Assembly: GCF_036634175.1 (NCBI RefSeq)
Contig: NZ_JAZIFX010000001.1
Coordinates: forward strand, 7,564,001 to 7,628,000
Length of the DNA: 64,000 nt
DNA from: Streptomyces sp. P9-A2
GTDB taxonomy: Bacteria; Actinomycetota; Actinomycetes; Streptomycetales; Streptomycetaceae
Reading direction: 5' to 3'
Part shown: positions 44,003 to 57,913 of the stretch, piece after piece
How positions within the stretch are numbered: position 1 is the stretch's first letter
Layout: every line of letters begins with the position of its first letter
Made by a program: the position numbers and the translations under genes
Notes under the pieces: generated by a model
What the model was told of the DNA's origin: nothing
The model's input: the letters and a program-made list of their open reading frames with translations, nothing else
The model's database searches: none

Positions 44003-44050
44003 TCCCCTTCAGGGGGCACCGGGGCGGAAAGCTGTGTGGGGACGCGGACG

Positions 44051-45877
44051 TCAGTGGTCGTACGACAGGCCGTGCCCGGAGCGGAAGAGGACCTTGGTCG
44101 GGTCGTCGGCCCGCTGGATGGGCACGGGCAGTTTGCCGCGCGGCTCGACCCGGCCGGCGATCACCCGGGCGGCGGCGTGCAGTTCGACCTCGGTCCAGCA
44201 GTAGGAGACCAGTGAGGCCGGGACGTCGCCGAGGTGGGCGATGTCGTAGGGGTTGCGCACCGCGAGGTGGACGACGGGGACGCCCGTCGCGAGCAGCCGG
44301 GACACCAGGGTGCGCTGGGTGCTGGTGGCGCCGACGTTGTCGGTGGTGACCACCACCGCGTCCCGTCCCCGTGCGGCGGCCACGGCCTCGTCGACCTTCG
44401 CCGCGTCGGGCGCCCGGCCGGTGGCGAGGTGGGTGGTGCGGTAGCCCAGTTCGTCGAACGCCTTGGCCAGCTCGGGCACCGTGGTGCGGGTGTCGTCGGT
44501 CGGGAAGGCCGGGCTGGCGCCGACCACGAGCAGCTTCTTCTGCCTGCGGCGCAGCGGGAGCGCCTCGTCCTCGTTGACCAGCAGGGTGGTGGTGCGCTCG
44601 GCGATCCGGGCGGCGGCGAGCCGGTGCCTGCGGGCGCCGACGACCCGGTCGACCTCCTTCGGGGAGACGTAGGGGCTGCCGCTGAGCAGGCCGACCTTGT
44701 CCTTGACCCGCAGGATGCGCAGGACCGACTCGTCGAGCCGGTCCTCGGTGATCTCTCCGCTGCGGACGGCGGCCAGGACGCCGTTGTAGGCGACGTCGAT
44801 GTCCGGCGGGAACAGCAGTTGGTCGGCGCCGGCCTTCAGGGCGAGGACGGGCACGCGGTCGTCGCCGTACTTGGTGCGCACGCCGCGCATGTTGAGGGCG
44901 TCGGTGACGATCACGCCGTCGAAGCCGAGTTCGTCGCGCAGCACGCCCTGGAGGATCGTGGGCGACAGGGTGGCCGGTTCGTTGCTGGGGTCGAGCGCGG
45001 GGACCTGGAGGTGCGCGGTCATGATCGAGTCGACGCCGGCGGCGATCGCGGCCTTGAAGGGTGGGGCGTCGATGCGGTCCCACTCCTCGCGGGTGTGGGT
45101 GATCACGGGCAGTTCGGTGTGGCTGTCCTCCCCGGTGTCCCCGTGGCCCGGGAAGTGCTTGGCGCAGGCCACGACGCCGGCCTTCTGGTAACCCGTCACC
45201 TGGGCCGCCACCATACGGCCGACCTCGCGGGCGTCGGCGCCGAAGGAGCGGACGTTGATGATGGGGTTGGCCGGATTGACGTTGACGTCGGCGACCGGGG
45301 CGAAGTTCTGATGGATGCCCAGGGCGGCGAGTTCGGTGCCTGAAATCCGTCCGGCGGTGCGCGCGTCGGAGAGCGAGCGGCCCGCGCCGAGCGCCATCGC
45401 GCCCGGCAGCTGGGTGGCGCCGCTGCCGATGCGGACGTTGACCCCGTGCTCCTGGTCGATGGAGATCAGGGACGGGATGGGGGTGGGCAGTGCGAGCGAG
45501 GCCCGCTGCACACCGTTCGTCAAGTCCGCGATCTGGCGCGGGTCCTGGATGTTGTTCGTCCAGCCGGAGAAGTAGATGACACCGCCGATGTGGTACTTGG
45601 CGATCAGCTCGGCAACGGTGCGGACGCCGAGTTCCCCGAGGTTGCGGTCCTGGTCGAACTGGCTGGGAGAAGTCGCCGACGTACCGTAGAAGTACGGCAC
45701 GAACAGCTGGCCGATCTTCGCCTCGATGCTCATCCTGGAGATGATCTTCTTGAGGCGGTTGTCGCGCTGGTGCGCGACCGCGGGGGTGGCCGTCACGCCC
45801 ACGACGCCCGTTGCGCTCGCAGCGGCCACGGTCGCGGAGGCGAGAACGGTTCGTCTGGACAGACTCCGGTCCTGCAT
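44051..45877 (-). CDS. Secreted GH3 beta-N-acetylglucosaminidase (NagZ type)
   Basis: A 608-residue GH3 enzyme. The N-terminus SLSRRTVLASATVAAASATG carries a twin-arginine signal, followed by PAVAHQ, so it is probably exported folded by the Tat route. The barrel shows KHFPGHGDTGEDSHTELPVI, the NagZ signature with the catalytic His, and the nucleophile Asp326 in VIVTDALNMRG. A C-terminal alpha/beta domain follows (LLVVGASPAFPTDD). It likely removes GlcNAc from peptidoglycan or chitin fragments outside the cell. ATG 45877 follows AAGGAGC. It is monocistronic. Confidence 0.9.
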   Translation of the reverse strand: MQDRSLSRRTVLASATVAAASATGVVGVTATPAVAHQRDNRLKKIISRMSIEAKIGQLFVPYFYGTSATSPSQFDQDRNLGELGVRTVAELIAKYHIGGVIYFSGWTNNIQDPRQIADLTNGVQRASLALPTPIPSLISIDQEHGVNVRIGSGATQLPGAMALGAGRSLSDARTAGRISGTELAALGIHQNFAPVADVNVNPANPIINVRSFGADAREVGRMVAAQVTGYQKAGVVACAKHFPGHGDTGEDSHTELPVITHTREEWDRIDAPPFKAAIAAGVDSIMTAHLQVPALDPSNEPATLSPTILQGVLRDELGFDGVIVTDALNMRGVRTKYGDDRVPVLALKAGADQLLFPPDIDVAYNGVLAAVRSGEITEDRLDESVLRILRVKDKVGLLSGSPYVSPKEVDRVVGARRHRLAAARIAERTTTLLVNEDEALPLRRRQKKLLVVGASPAFPTDDTRTTVPELAKAFDELGYRTTHLATGRAPDAAKVDEAVAAARGRDAVVVTTDNVGATSTQRTLVSRLLATGVPVVHLAVRNPYDIAHLGDVPASLVSYCWTEVELHAAARVIAGRVEPRGKLPVPIQRADDPTKVLFRSGHGLSYDH

Positions 45878-45989
45878 GCGGACATGCTCCTTCCAGCCTT
45901 GCCCATCAAGGGAATTGAGGGAAACGTGAAGGACTCCGAACAGCGGGAAACGTAGCCCGCAGATCACAGGCAGGGCAAGAGGTCTAGAC

Positions 45990-46612
45990 AAAATAGGTCT
46001 GGACGGAATGAGGGCTCTCCTGCCGTGCGCGTGGCTGCCCTGAGCTGGGCTGACATGTGAAACACGCCGCTTCCTGTGATCCTTGGGGCGCCTGGCTTGA
46101 TCTTTGACCTGTGCGGCGGCGTCGTGGGGTGGCTGACTTCTTCACGCGTCGTTGCGCCGGCTGTGTCGGTCCCTCGCCCGCCGGCTGCTCATCAACGCGG
46201 CGGATGTCCCCTGGCGCCTTCCGATCCGGACGTGCTGCAGCCCCCAGGTCGCCTGTGGGCGTCCTCCGGGCAGGAAGACGACGGAGACGATCAAGCGCTG
46301 GAAGGGCTTGTACGAGAACTGGCCGACGCACGGCTGTACGAAGCCGAGCAGCTACAGCCGGGGCGAGTTGCCTGACGACTCATCAGGCAAGTCGGCATCC
46401 AATCAGCATTGGACCGGGACAGTCTTCCGTACATGCTCCTGGCCGACGGCTTCGCGGCAGCTTGATCCGCGCGGATCACACAGGTGAGAACCCTGCTCGC
46501 CACGGCGCACGATGTTCTGGAAAGTCCTCGAGTCGAAGGCGTGCCGTTGTACAGTGAAGAACGCCCTTGACCTGCAGCAAGCAGGCAGGGAGCCGTCTTC
46601 CGGGAGTCCCGA
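45990..46612. other. Gene-empty stretch upstream of panD
   Basis: Open frames exist, for example a plus-strand one ending EDDGDDQALEGLVRELADAR at about 46372, but none has a recognisable family or start. The last 100 bases must contain the panD promoter. Confidence 0.4.
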
Positions 46613-47032
46613 ATGCTGCGTACTCTGTTCAAGTCCAAGATCCACCGTGCCACCGTCACCCAGGCCGAACTGCACTACGTGGGATCCGTGACGATCGACG
46701 CCGATCTGCTGGACGCCGCCGATCTGCTGCCCGGCGAACTCGTGCACATCGTCGACATCGACAACGGGGCCCGGCTGGAGACGTACGTCATCGAGGGGGA
46801 GCGCGGCTCGGGTGTCGTCGGGATCAACGGGGCCGCCGCGCATCTCGTCCACCCCGGGGACCTGGTGATCATCATCAGTTACGCTCAGGTGACCGACGCC
46901 GAGGCGCGGGTGCTGGAGCCCAGGGTGGTACACGTGGATGGCGACAACCGTATTGTCGCCCTGGGAGCCGACCCTTCCGCGCCGGTGCCGGGGTCGGACC
47001 AGCAGCGCAGCCCGCAGGCCGTCAAGGCCTGA
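46613..47032 (+). CDS. panD: Aspartate 1-decarboxylase precursor
   Basis: A 139-residue pyruvoyl enzyme that makes beta-alanine for pantothenate and Co[21 protein letters not shown] is the standard start. The self-cleavage site is Gly24-Ser25 (YVGSVTID), where Ser25 becomes the pyruvoyl group. [20 protein letters not shown] and [10 protein letters not shown] are the core strands. The C-terminal tail is about 12 residues longer than in enteric PanD, normal for actinobacteria. ATG 46613 follows CGGGAG. Other pan genes are not adjacent. Confidence 0.95.
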   Translation: MLRTLFKSKIHRATVTQAELHYVGSVTIDADLLDAADLLPGELVHIVDIDNGARLETYVIEGERGSGVVGINGAAAHLVHPGDLVIIISYAQVTDAEARVLEPRVVHVDGDNRIVALGADPSAPVPGSDQQRSPQAVKA

Positions 47033-47103
47033 CCGGCGAGAACGGTACGGCCGGCACGGACGCGGTTGCAGGCGCACGGCGACGGGCAAGGCAGGAGCGT
47101 GAT

Positions 47104-47457
47104 GTGTTCGTGAGCGACATCGAGATCCGCGACGACCGGGCGGCGGGCCGTCTGGAAGCGGTGGCGGGCGATGGGGAAGTCGTCGGCCGGATCGAGTACT
47201 TCGTGCTCGAATCGCCCGAGCGCGCGATCGTGCCGGTGCACACCGTCGTGGAACCCGCTCATGAGGGCAAGGGCATCGCGGGCTCCCTGGCCCGGGAGCT
47301 GTACGCCACGGCTGCCCGTGAGAGCATCGCGGTCGCCCCGCTCTGCCCGTACGTCGTCAAGTGGGCCGAACGCCATCCCGACCAGGCCCCGGCCGCCTCC
47401 CCGGAGCTGATCCGGGCGGCGAAGGCGTGGCCGGCGGCGCACCCCGGGCGCTTCTGA
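47104..47457 (+). CDS. GNAT-like N-acetyltransferase (YjdJ type)
   Basis: A 117-residue compact GNAT. It has EVVGRIEYFVLESPERAIVP and the acetyl-CoA segment HTVVEPAHEGKGIAGSLARE, then LCPYVVKWAERHPD. The CxYVxxWxxxHP ending is typical of the YjdJ/GNAT-like small acetyltransferases. GTG 47104 sits 6 bases after AGGAG; a second GTG at 47110 is possible. It lies 70 bp after panD, perhaps in one transcript. The substrate is unknown. Confidence 0.85.
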   Translation: MFVSDIEIRDDRAAGRLEAVAGDGEVVGRIEYFVLESPERAIVPVHTVVEPAHEGKGIAGSLARELYATAARESIAVAPLCPYVVKWAERHPDQAPAASPELIRAAKAWPAAHPGRF

Positions 47458-48122
47458 CGTCGCCGGACGACTTCGTGCTCGCCCTCCTGCACACCTCGCC
47501 CGTCCACGTCCCCGTCTTCGACGCCCTGCGCGACGACGCCCATCCGGAGCTGGAGTTGCGGCACCTCGTCGACGAGGAGCTGCTGGACCGGGCCCGCGCG
47601 GTGGGCCCCGAGGCCGTGGCCCACGACGTACGGGCGAGGCTGCGGGAGGCCGTCGCCGACGGTGCCGGGGCGGTGCTGTGCACGTGTTCGACCATCGGCT
47701 CGGTCGCGGAGGCGGCGGCCGGCCGGACCGGTGTGCCGGTATTGCGGGTCGACCGGCCGATGGCGGGCGCGGCCGTGGCCGCCGGGCCGCGCGTGGCCGT
47801 CCTCGCCGCCCTGGCGAGCACCCTCGGCCCGACGGCGGCCCTGGTCGAGGAGGAGGCGTGCCGCGCAGGCCGCCCCGTCGAGGTGCGCACCCTGCTGGTC
47901 GAGGGAGCCTGGTCCCGCTTCGAGGCGGGCGACCCGGCGGGGTACGTACGCCGGGTCGCCGACGCGGCCGACGCCGTCACCGGTGCCGACGTGATCGTGC
48001 TCGCCCAGGCGTCGATGGCCCCGGCGGAGCACCTCACGACCACCGCCGTCCCGGTGCTGTCCAGCCCGCGGGCGGGGCTCGCGGCGGGCGCGGCGGCGGC
48101 GGCGGCGCGGGGCGGCCGGTAG
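47427..48122 (+). CDS. Aspartate/glutamate racemase-family protein
   Basis: About 231 residues (or 215 from the alternative GTG 47475). It has LALLHTSPVHVPVFDALRDD, the first active-site region GAVLCTCSTIGSVAEAA with Cys, then PRVAVLAALASTLGPTAALV. The second catalytic Cys region reads VIVLAQASMAPAEHL, so the cysteine appears replaced by Ser or Ala, casting doubt on racemase activity. GTG 47427 overlaps the end of the GNAT gene by 31 bases; neither start has a strong RBS. It may be a hydantoin-racemase-like or decarboxylase-like enzyme. Confidence 0.7.
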   Translation: MAGGAPRALLTSPDDFVLALLHTSPVHVPVFDALRDDAHPELELRHLVDEELLDRARAVGPEAVAHDVRARLREAVADGAGAVLCTCSTIGSVAEAAAGRTGVPVLRVDRPMAGAAVAAGPRVAVLAALASTLGPTAALVEEEACRAGRPVEVRTLLVEGAWSRFEAGDPAGYVRRVADAADAVTGADVIVLAQASMAPAEHLTTTAVPVLSSPRAGLAAGAAAAAARGGR

Positions 48123-48268
48123 CGCCACCTGGGCCTTCGGCGGCAGGCGGGATCGGCAGGCGTGGTCGTCGCGCAGGGGAGTGACCGGGGACGACTGGGG
48201 ACGTGACCGCAGGGTAGACGGGGAACAGTCCAGAGCCGACGTCGACCGACTGTCCGGAGGACATCGCC

Positions 48269-48562
48269 ATGACGCAACCCCACCCGGACCCCGTCCCACC
48301 CGGACCCGCCCCGGACCCGGTTCCCCCGGTACCCGGCCCGGACCCCGTGCATCCGGGACCCGCCCCGGGCCCACCGCCTCCACCGCCCCATCCCGACCCG
48401 GTCCCGCCCCCGGGTCCGGCACCGACGCCCCCGCCGCCGACACCGGGCCCGCCCGTTCCCGGTCCGCCGCCCACGCCGGGACCGCCCGGACCGTCCCCCT
48501 CGCCGATTCCTCCGGGCCCCGAACCGGTCCCGAACCCGGAACCCGGTCCGCCGCTCACCTGA
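48269..48562 (+). CDS. Proline-rich low-complexity protein
   Basis: A 97-residue ORF made almost wholly of Pro, Gly, Asp, Val and Pro-Gly-Pro units (for example PDPVPPGPAPDPVPPVPGPD). ATG 48269 is preceded by a good GGAGG site 8 bases away, and it is followed by two strong terminators, so it is probably expressed. It has no signal peptide or membrane helix. Proteins like this are usually disordered linkers or surface/wall material; no function is assigned. Confidence 0.6.
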   Translation: MTQPHPDPVPPGPAPDPVPPVPGPDPVHPGPAPGPPPPPPHPDPVPPPGPAPTPPPPTPGPPVPGPPPTPGPPGPSPSPIPPGPEPVPNPEPGPPLT

Positions 48563-48600
48563 CCCGGCGACCGAGCCGGACGACCCGGCAAGCAGCGCAC

Positions 48601-48680
48601 CGGGCGGTGGACGACCGTGAGGCCGTCCACCGCCCGGTGGTGTGCCGCGGGTGCCCGCCGGTCAGGACCGGCGGGCACCC
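48601..48680. terminator. Tandem hairpin terminators between convergent genes
   Basis: There are two perfect stems: 48601-48613 with 48624-48636 (13 bp, 10-base loop), and 48649-48662 with 48667-48680 (14 bp, 4-base loop). They separate the proline-rich gene (plus) from gnd (minus) and can stop transcription from both sides. Confidence 0.8.
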
Positions 48681-48704
48681 GTCACGCCTTCTCCGTCTGC
48701 GCGT

Positions 48705-53101
<4,397 letters not shown>

Positions 53102-53363
53102 CGGCAGCTCCTCTGCGGGAGGCCGGGGCGCCGGCCCCGGTGCGGCGAACGGTCGGCTTTCATGAACAACACGATGCCGTGTTCCGGTGTTCCCGTCGTC
53201 GTCCCTGAGCACTCAATGGGTCCTACTACCGATGGAGTACGAGGACACCCCCGTCATCCCCTGGGTGGGCGCCCAAGGGCTCCCGGACCCTGACGGCCTC
53301 CCCTAGGGGACCCGGTATCCCCCCTGCGCCCCTGGAACCCTGCGCCCCTGGAAGGCGGAGCAG
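53102..53363. other. Gene-empty stretch
   Basis: No gene is supported. It contains promoter DNA for the DMT gene on the minus strand. Confidence 0.35.
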
Positions 53364-53517
53364 TCGGGCTGCGTTACGCCCTGGCGGTCCTCGGCGACCC
53401 GGGCGCCGCCCGGTAGACGGGTGAGCCGGGCGGGAAAGGGCGGTCGGCGAGTTCGGCCGGGACGCGACGGCGCGCCGCACGGCCGCGTTCCACGAGGAGA
53501 TCCGTAAACAGGCTTAG
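53364..53517 (+). pseudogene. Glycogen synthase (GlgA/GlgM-type GT4) C-terminal relic
   Basis: The plus strand gives LRYALAVLGDPGAAR, then a stop and a one-base shift at about 53425, then [29 protein letters not shown] and TAG at 53515-53517. GRERAV(x)EF(x)WDAIARRT...YEEI is how actinobacterial GT4 glucan synthases end. It lies 53 bases upstream of glgC, the enzyme that supplies ADP-glucose to GlgA. Probably a glgA copy was lost here, leaving only its tail. Confidence 0.5.
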
Positions 53518-53569
53518 CCGTCCCCGCCCAGGGGCAGGGATGGAAAAATTCGAGGTGAGGGGAGCGGCC

Positions 53570-54790
53570 ATGCGTCGTGGTGGTCCTTCGGTTCTGGGAA
53601 TCGTGCTGGCGGGCGGCGAGGGCAAGCGCCTCATGCCGCTCACGGCGGACCGTGCCAAACCGGCGGTCACCTTCGGCGGCACGTACCGCCTGGTCGACTT
53701 CGTCCTGTCCAACCTCGTCAACGGCGACATCAAGCGCATCTGCGTGCTGACGCAGTACAAGTCGCACTCGCTGGACCGGCACATCACCACCACCTGGCGC
53801 ATGTCCAGCCTGCTCGGCAACTACGTCACCCCTGTCCCCGCCCAGCAGCGCCTCGGCCCGCACTGGTACCTGGGCAGCGCGGACGCCATCCTGCAGTCGC
53901 TGAACCTGATCTACGACGAACAGCCGGATCACGTGGCGGTGTTCGGCGCGGATCACGTGTATCGCATGGATCCGCGCCAGATGCTCGCCCAGCACATCGA
54001 GAGCGGCGCCGGCGTCACGGTCGCCGGGATCCGGGTGCCGCGCTCGGAGTCCGCCGCCTTCGGCGTGATCACCCCGGGCTCGGACGGCCGGACGGTGCGG
54101 GGCTTCCTGGAGAAGCCCACCGACCCGCCCGGCCTGCCCGGTGACCCCGAATGCGTGTTCGCCTCCATGGGCAACTACATCTTCACCACGAAGGCCCTGA
54201 TCGAGGCCCTTCAGCGGGACGCCGAGGACGAGGACTCGGTGCACGACATGGGCGGTTCGATCCTGCCGCAGCTCACCGACCGGGGTGAGGCCCACCTGTA
54301 CGACTTCAGCTCCAACCACGTGCCCGGCGAGACCAGCCGCGACCAGGGCTACTGGCGGGACGTCGGCACCCTGGACGCCTATTACGAGGCGCACATGGAC
54401 CTGATCGCCGAGCGTCCCGCCTTCAACCTCTACAACCGCCAGTGGCCGGTCTACACCCACTCCAGCCAGCTCTCACCGGCCCGGTTCAACGCCGGCGGCA
54501 TGGCGAGCGAGTCCATCATCAGCGCCGGCTGCCTGATCCGCGGCCAGGTCACCCGGTCGGTGCTGTCACCGGGGGTGGTGATCGACCCGGGGGCCGTGGT
54601 CCAGGGCTCGGTGCTGCACGACAACGTCCACATCGGGCGGGGCGCGGTGGTGCGTGGTGCCGTCCTGGACAAGAACGTGAAGGTACCGCCCGACGCGACC
54701 ATCGGCGTCAACCCGGAGCGGGACGCGGAGCTGTACACGGTGTCCGAGGGTGGAGTGATCGCCCTCGGCAAGGGGCAACCGGTGCCGTAG
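53570..54790 (+). CDS. glgC: Glucose-1-phosphate adenylyltransferase
   Basis: A 406-residue ADP-glucose pyrophosphorylase, the committed step of glycogen and maltosyl-phosphate-derived glucan synthesis. The N-terminal pyrophosphorylase fold has [49 protein letters not shown] and [10 protein letters not shown]. The glucose-1-phosphate site is in [10 protein letters not shown] and [20 protein letters not shown] left-handed beta-helix forms the C-terminal third (INGCLIRG-like [11 protein letters not shown]). ATG 53570 follows GGGGAG. A T-tailed hairpin ends it; the relic of a glycogen synthase precedes it. Confidence 0.95.
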   Translation: MRRGGPSVLGIVLAGGEGKRLMPLTADRAKPAVTFGGTYRLVDFVLSNLVNGDIKRICVLTQYKSHSLDRHITTTWRMSSLLGNYVTPVPAQQRLGPHWYLGSADAILQSLNLIYDEQPDHVAVFGADHVYRMDPRQMLAQHIESGAGVTVAGIRVPRSESAAFGVITPGSDGRTVRGFLEKPTDPPGLPGDPECVFASMGNYIFTTKALIEALQRDAEDEDSVHDMGGSILPQLTDRGEAHLYDFSSNHVPGETSRDQGYWRDVGTLDAYYEAHMDLIAERPAFNLYNRQWPVYTHSSQLSPARFNAGGMASESIISAGCLIRGQVTRSVLSPGVVIDPGAVVQGSVLHDNVHIGRGAVVRGAVLDKNVKVPPDATIGVNPERDAELYTVSEGGVIALGKGQPVP

Positions 54791-54810
54791 AGCCCAGCGG
54801 CGGGTGCGGG

Positions 54811-54840
54811 CCCCGGTCGGTCATGTGACCACCGGGGTCT
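54811..54840 (+). terminator. glgC terminator
   Basis: A hairpin (CCCCGGT-c-GGTCA / TGACC-ACCGGGG, 12 paired bases with one bulge) is followed by TCTTTGTC. It lies 20 bases after the glgC stop. Confidence 0.75.
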
Positions 54841-54890
54841 TTGTCATGTCCCTGGACGAACGACGGAATCCGTGCTGTTATGCCAATTAC

Positions 54891-54915
54891 TGTGCTTGAC
54901 AACGTTGTACAGCCG
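54891..54915. promoter_or_regulatory. LacI-type operator overlapping the GH2 promoter
   Basis: CTTGACAAC-GTTGTACAG is a near-perfect palindrome around a central CG (ACAACGTTGT is perfect, 54899-54908). It overlaps TTGACA, a probable -35 box (54896-54901). This is the classical LacI-family operator form, about 80 bases upstream of the GH2 start. It implies sugar control of that gene by a repressor encoded outside the window or by the LacI protein at 5241. Confidence 0.6.
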
Positions 54916-54983
54916 AGCACAGTACACAGAACAGCACACGCACTGAGCAGAGAGCCGTCACCTTCCTCACAGACGGAGGATCC

Positions 54984-57611
54984 GTGCGCATCAGACGTCT
55001 CAGAGACCGTTCAGCCCTGTTCCTGGCCGCCGCACTGGGAGTCGCGGGACTCACCGCGACCGGCCAGACCGCGACCGCGGCCGGGGACGACCCGGCGGAC
55101 ATCCACGGACTGAAGGGCGAGTACTACACGCAGTCCGCCCCCGGCGCCTTCGACTTCCACGAGCTCAAGGCCACCGCCTTCGACCCGCACCTCGACTTCG
55201 ACAACCTGGAGCCGCGGCTGAACTTCACCACCGGCCGGTCGGACGACGTCAGCGTCCGCTGGACCGGGAAGATCGTGCCGGAGAAGACCGGCCCGCACAC
55301 CTTCTCGATCATCGGGGACAACGGCTTCCGGCTGTGGATCGACGGCCGGCTCGCCATCGACCACTGGGTCGACGACTGGGACCGCGAGCAGAGTGCCGAG
55401 CCGGTCGAGCTGACCGCCGGCCAGGCCCACGACATCAAGGTCGAGTACTTCGAGCACTACGGCGGCTCCAACCTCCACCTGCGCTGGACCGAGCCCGGCG
55501 GCGCCAAGGAGGCCGTGCCGCAGTCCGCGTTCCGCCTGCCGGACGGCTTCGAGTACGACGGCGCCCTCGCCGCCACCGTCCTCGGTTCCGGACGCACCCT
55601 GAAGCTCGACTTCCCGCGCCCGCTCGCCGCGCCCCCGGCCGGGCTCACCGACCACGTCAACGCGGTCATCGGCGGCGCGCGGTGGCCGCTGACCGGCGCC
55701 GAGCGGGACCCGGCCGACCCCAAGGTCCTGCTCGTCACCCTCGGCGAACCGGTCGTGGGCAACAAGACCGGCACCGCCCGCGGCACCGCCGACGTCCGCT
55801 ACGACGGACAGGGCGGCCTGGCCACCGCCGACGGCGACCGGGTGGACGCGTTCATGAGCAGCGGCCCCAACCGCTCCACCCACGAACTGACCACCGAGTG
55901 GGCCGACGGGGTGGGCCCGGACAACGCCCTCCCCGAGTACCCCCGCCCCCAGCTCACCCGGGACCAGTGGCGCAACCTCAACGGGCAGTGGCAGTTCGCC
56001 GCCGCGGAGGAGGGGGAGCGGCCGCCCGTCGGGAAGACCCTGAAGGAGCGCATCCTCGTTCCGTACCCGGTGGAGTCCCAGCTCTCCGGCGTCCAGCGGC
56101 ACGAGGACCGCATGTGGTACCGCCGCACCTTCACCGTCCCCCGCGACTGGGACATCGGCTCCGGCAAGCGGCTGCGGCTGAACTTCGGCGCCGTCGACTG
56201 GCGGTCCGAGGTGTACGTCAACGGCACGAAGGTCGCCGCCCACGAGGGCGGGTACGACAAGTTCAGCGCCGACGTCACCGACGCGCTGAAGCCCGGCCGC
56301 ACCCAGGAACTCATCGTCGGCGTGTACGACCCCACCGACGCCGCCGACGGCGAGAACCCGCCGATCGGCAAGCAGCGCCTGGACCCCAGCGGCATCTGGT
56401 ACACGCCCAGCTCGGGCATCTGGCAGACGGTCTGGATGGAACCGGTGGCCCGCGACCACGTCGACTCCCTGAAACTGGTGCCCGACGTGCCCGGCGAACG
56501 GCTCACCGTGGAGGCGAAGGGCGTCCGGGACGGCGTACCCGTCAGGGCGACCGCGTACGACGGGCGGCGCAAGGTCGCTACGGTGACCGGCCGCACCGGA
56601 CAGCCGCTGGACCTGCGGATCGCGAACCCGCGGCTGTGGTCGCCCGACGACCCCTTCCTGTACCGGCTGGAGGTGACCGTCGGCACCGACCGCGTCGGCA
56701 GTTACTTCGGGATGCGTTCGATCGCCGTCGAGGAGGTCGACGGCGTGCCGCGCACGGTCCTCAACGGCGAACCGGTCTTCCTGATGGCCACCCTCGACCA
56801 GGGCTTCTGGCCCGACGGCCTGCACACCGCGCCCACCGACGAGGCCCTCGCGTACGACCTGCGCGTGCACAAGGAGCTCGGGTTCAACTCGGTGCGCAAG
56901 CACATCAAGGTCGAGCCGGACCGCTGGTTCTACTGGGCCGACCGGCTGGGTCTGATGGTGTGGCAGGACATGCCGTCCATGAGGGCCGGGGTGAACCCCG
57001 ACGCCTCCTCCCGCGCCCGCTACGAGCGCGAGATGAAGCAGATGATCGACGAGCACGTCAGCAGCCCGTCCATCGTCATGTGGGTCACCTTCAACGAGGG
57101 CTGGGGCCAGTACGACGTCGGCCGCCTCGCCGAGCAGGCCAAGGCCTGGGACCCGTCGCGCCTGGTCAACAACCAGTCGGGGCTCAACCTCGGTGCCGAC
57201 GGCAACGCCGGCGACCTCATGGACGAGCACGGCTATCCCAGCCCGGCGCTCCCGCCCCGCCCGGACGGACGGCGTGCCCTGGTCACCGGCGAGTACGGCG
57301 GCCTCGGCCTCGCGGTACCCGGTCACGCCTGGTCGGTGCAGCAGTCGTACGTCGACGTCGACCCGGAGACCTACACCGAGGACTACCTCACCAAGCTCGA
57401 CGAGGTACGGGCCCTGGTCTGCCGGGGCGGCAACGGCGCCGTGTACACGCAGATCTCGGACGTGGAGGGCGAGCTGAACGGCCTGCTCACCTACGACCGG
57501 CACGTGCTGAAGCCGGACGTCGCCCGGGTGAAGGCCGCCCATGACGCCCTGATCCGGGACGCGTCCCGGGCGCGGCCCGCGGGGTGTCCGGCCGAGGGGG
57601 CCGAGCGATGA
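54984..57611 (+). CDS. Secreted PA14-GH2 glycoside hydrolase (beta-galactosidase/mannosidase-like)
   Basis: An 875-residue exported enzyme. The signal peptide (RRLRDRSALFLAAALGVAGL, then TATGQTATAAG) is followed by a PA14 carbohydrate-binding domain at about 38-185 with FSIIGDNGFRLWIDGRLAID. Then come GH2 sandwich domains (WRNLNGQWQF, MWYRRTFTVP, SGIWQTVWMEPV) and the barrel. The acid/base is the Glu in MWVTFNEGWGQYDVG, and the nucleophile is probably the Glu in VTGEYGGLG. GH2 barrels with this TFNEGW form often act on plant or host glycans; the exact sugar is open. GTG 54984 follows GGAGG. It is monocistronic, ended by a hairpin. Confidence 0.88.
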   Translation: MRIRRLRDRSALFLAAALGVAGLTATGQTATAAGDDPADIHGLKGEYYTQSAPGAFDFHELKATAFDPHLDFDNLEPRLNFTTGRSDDVSVRWTGKIVPEKTGPHTFSIIGDNGFRLWIDGRLAIDHWVDDWDREQSAEPVELTAGQAHDIKVEYFEHYGGSNLHLRWTEPGGAKEAVPQSAFRLPDGFEYDGALAATVLGSGRTLKLDFPRPLAAPPAGLTDHVNAVIGGARWPLTGAERDPADPKVLLVTLGEPVVGNKTGTARGTADVRYDGQGGLATADGDRVDAFMSSGPNRSTHELTTEWADGVGPDNALPEYPRPQLTRDQWRNLNGQWQFAAAEEGERPPVGKTLKERILVPYPVESQLSGVQRHEDRMWYRRTFTVPRDWDIGSGKRLRLNFGAVDWRSEVYVNGTKVAAHEGGYDKFSADVTDALKPGRTQELIVGVYDPTDAADGENPPIGKQRLDPSGIWYTPSSGIWQTVWMEPVARDHVDSLKLVPDVPGERLTVEAKGVRDGVPVRATAYDGRRKVATVTGRTGQPLDLRIANPRLWSPDDPFLYRLEVTVGTDRVGSYFGMRSIAVEEVDGVPRTVLNGEPVFLMATLDQGFWPDGLHTAPTDEALAYDLRVHKELGFNSVRKHIKVEPDRWFYWADRLGLMVWQDMPSMRAGVNPDASSRARYEREMKQMIDEHVSSPSIVMWVTFNEGWGQYDVGRLAEQAKAWDPSRLVNNQSGLNLGADGNAGDLMDEHGYPSPALPPRPDGRRALVTGEYGGLGLAVPGHAWSVQQSYVDVDPETYTEDYLTKLDEVRALVCRGGNGAVYTQISDVEGELNGLLTYDRHVLKPDVARVKAAHDALIRDASRARPAGCPAEGAER

Positions 57612-57777
57612 GCGGTTCCTCCGGCGGCCCGCGCCCGTCCGGGTGGCGTTCGGCACCCGGGCACCGCTCCGGGTGTCACGCCGGATTTCATCCCATGTGG
57701 CTTTTCCCGAAAGCCTTCTGACGTCACGTCGGGAGGTTCCGGCCGCGCGGTGGTGACCCCGTCCGCCCCTCGAGTCC

Positions 57778-57807
57778 CGCCCCTCCCGTCGAGTCGAGGG
57801 AGGGGCG
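57778..57807 (+). terminator. Hairpin terminator downstream of GH2
   Basis: A perfect 10-bp stem (57778-57787 with 57798-57807) and 10-base loop, 170 bases past the GH2 stop and just before the WS/DGAT promoter. The 300-base interval here otherwise holds no gene. Confidence 0.6.
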
Positions 57808-57913
57808 GAGACGTAATCTGATGTTAACTGTGTGTGGCGGGATCGTACTTGACCGTAATCGGTCATGGGCGATTGACTGCTGGTCCACCCCGTCGTCCAC
57901 GCGAGGCAAGCCC

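Noticed and set aside
48269..48562. Proline-rich ORF as a pure shadow of low-complexity DNA
   Set aside because: Considered, but the good ribosome site and the tandem terminators behind it make a real gene more likely, so it was kept at moderate confidence.
55011..57866. 951-codon minus-strand frame opposite the PA14-GH2 gene
   Set aside because: Shadow frame; the plus strand has signal peptide, domains and active-site residues.
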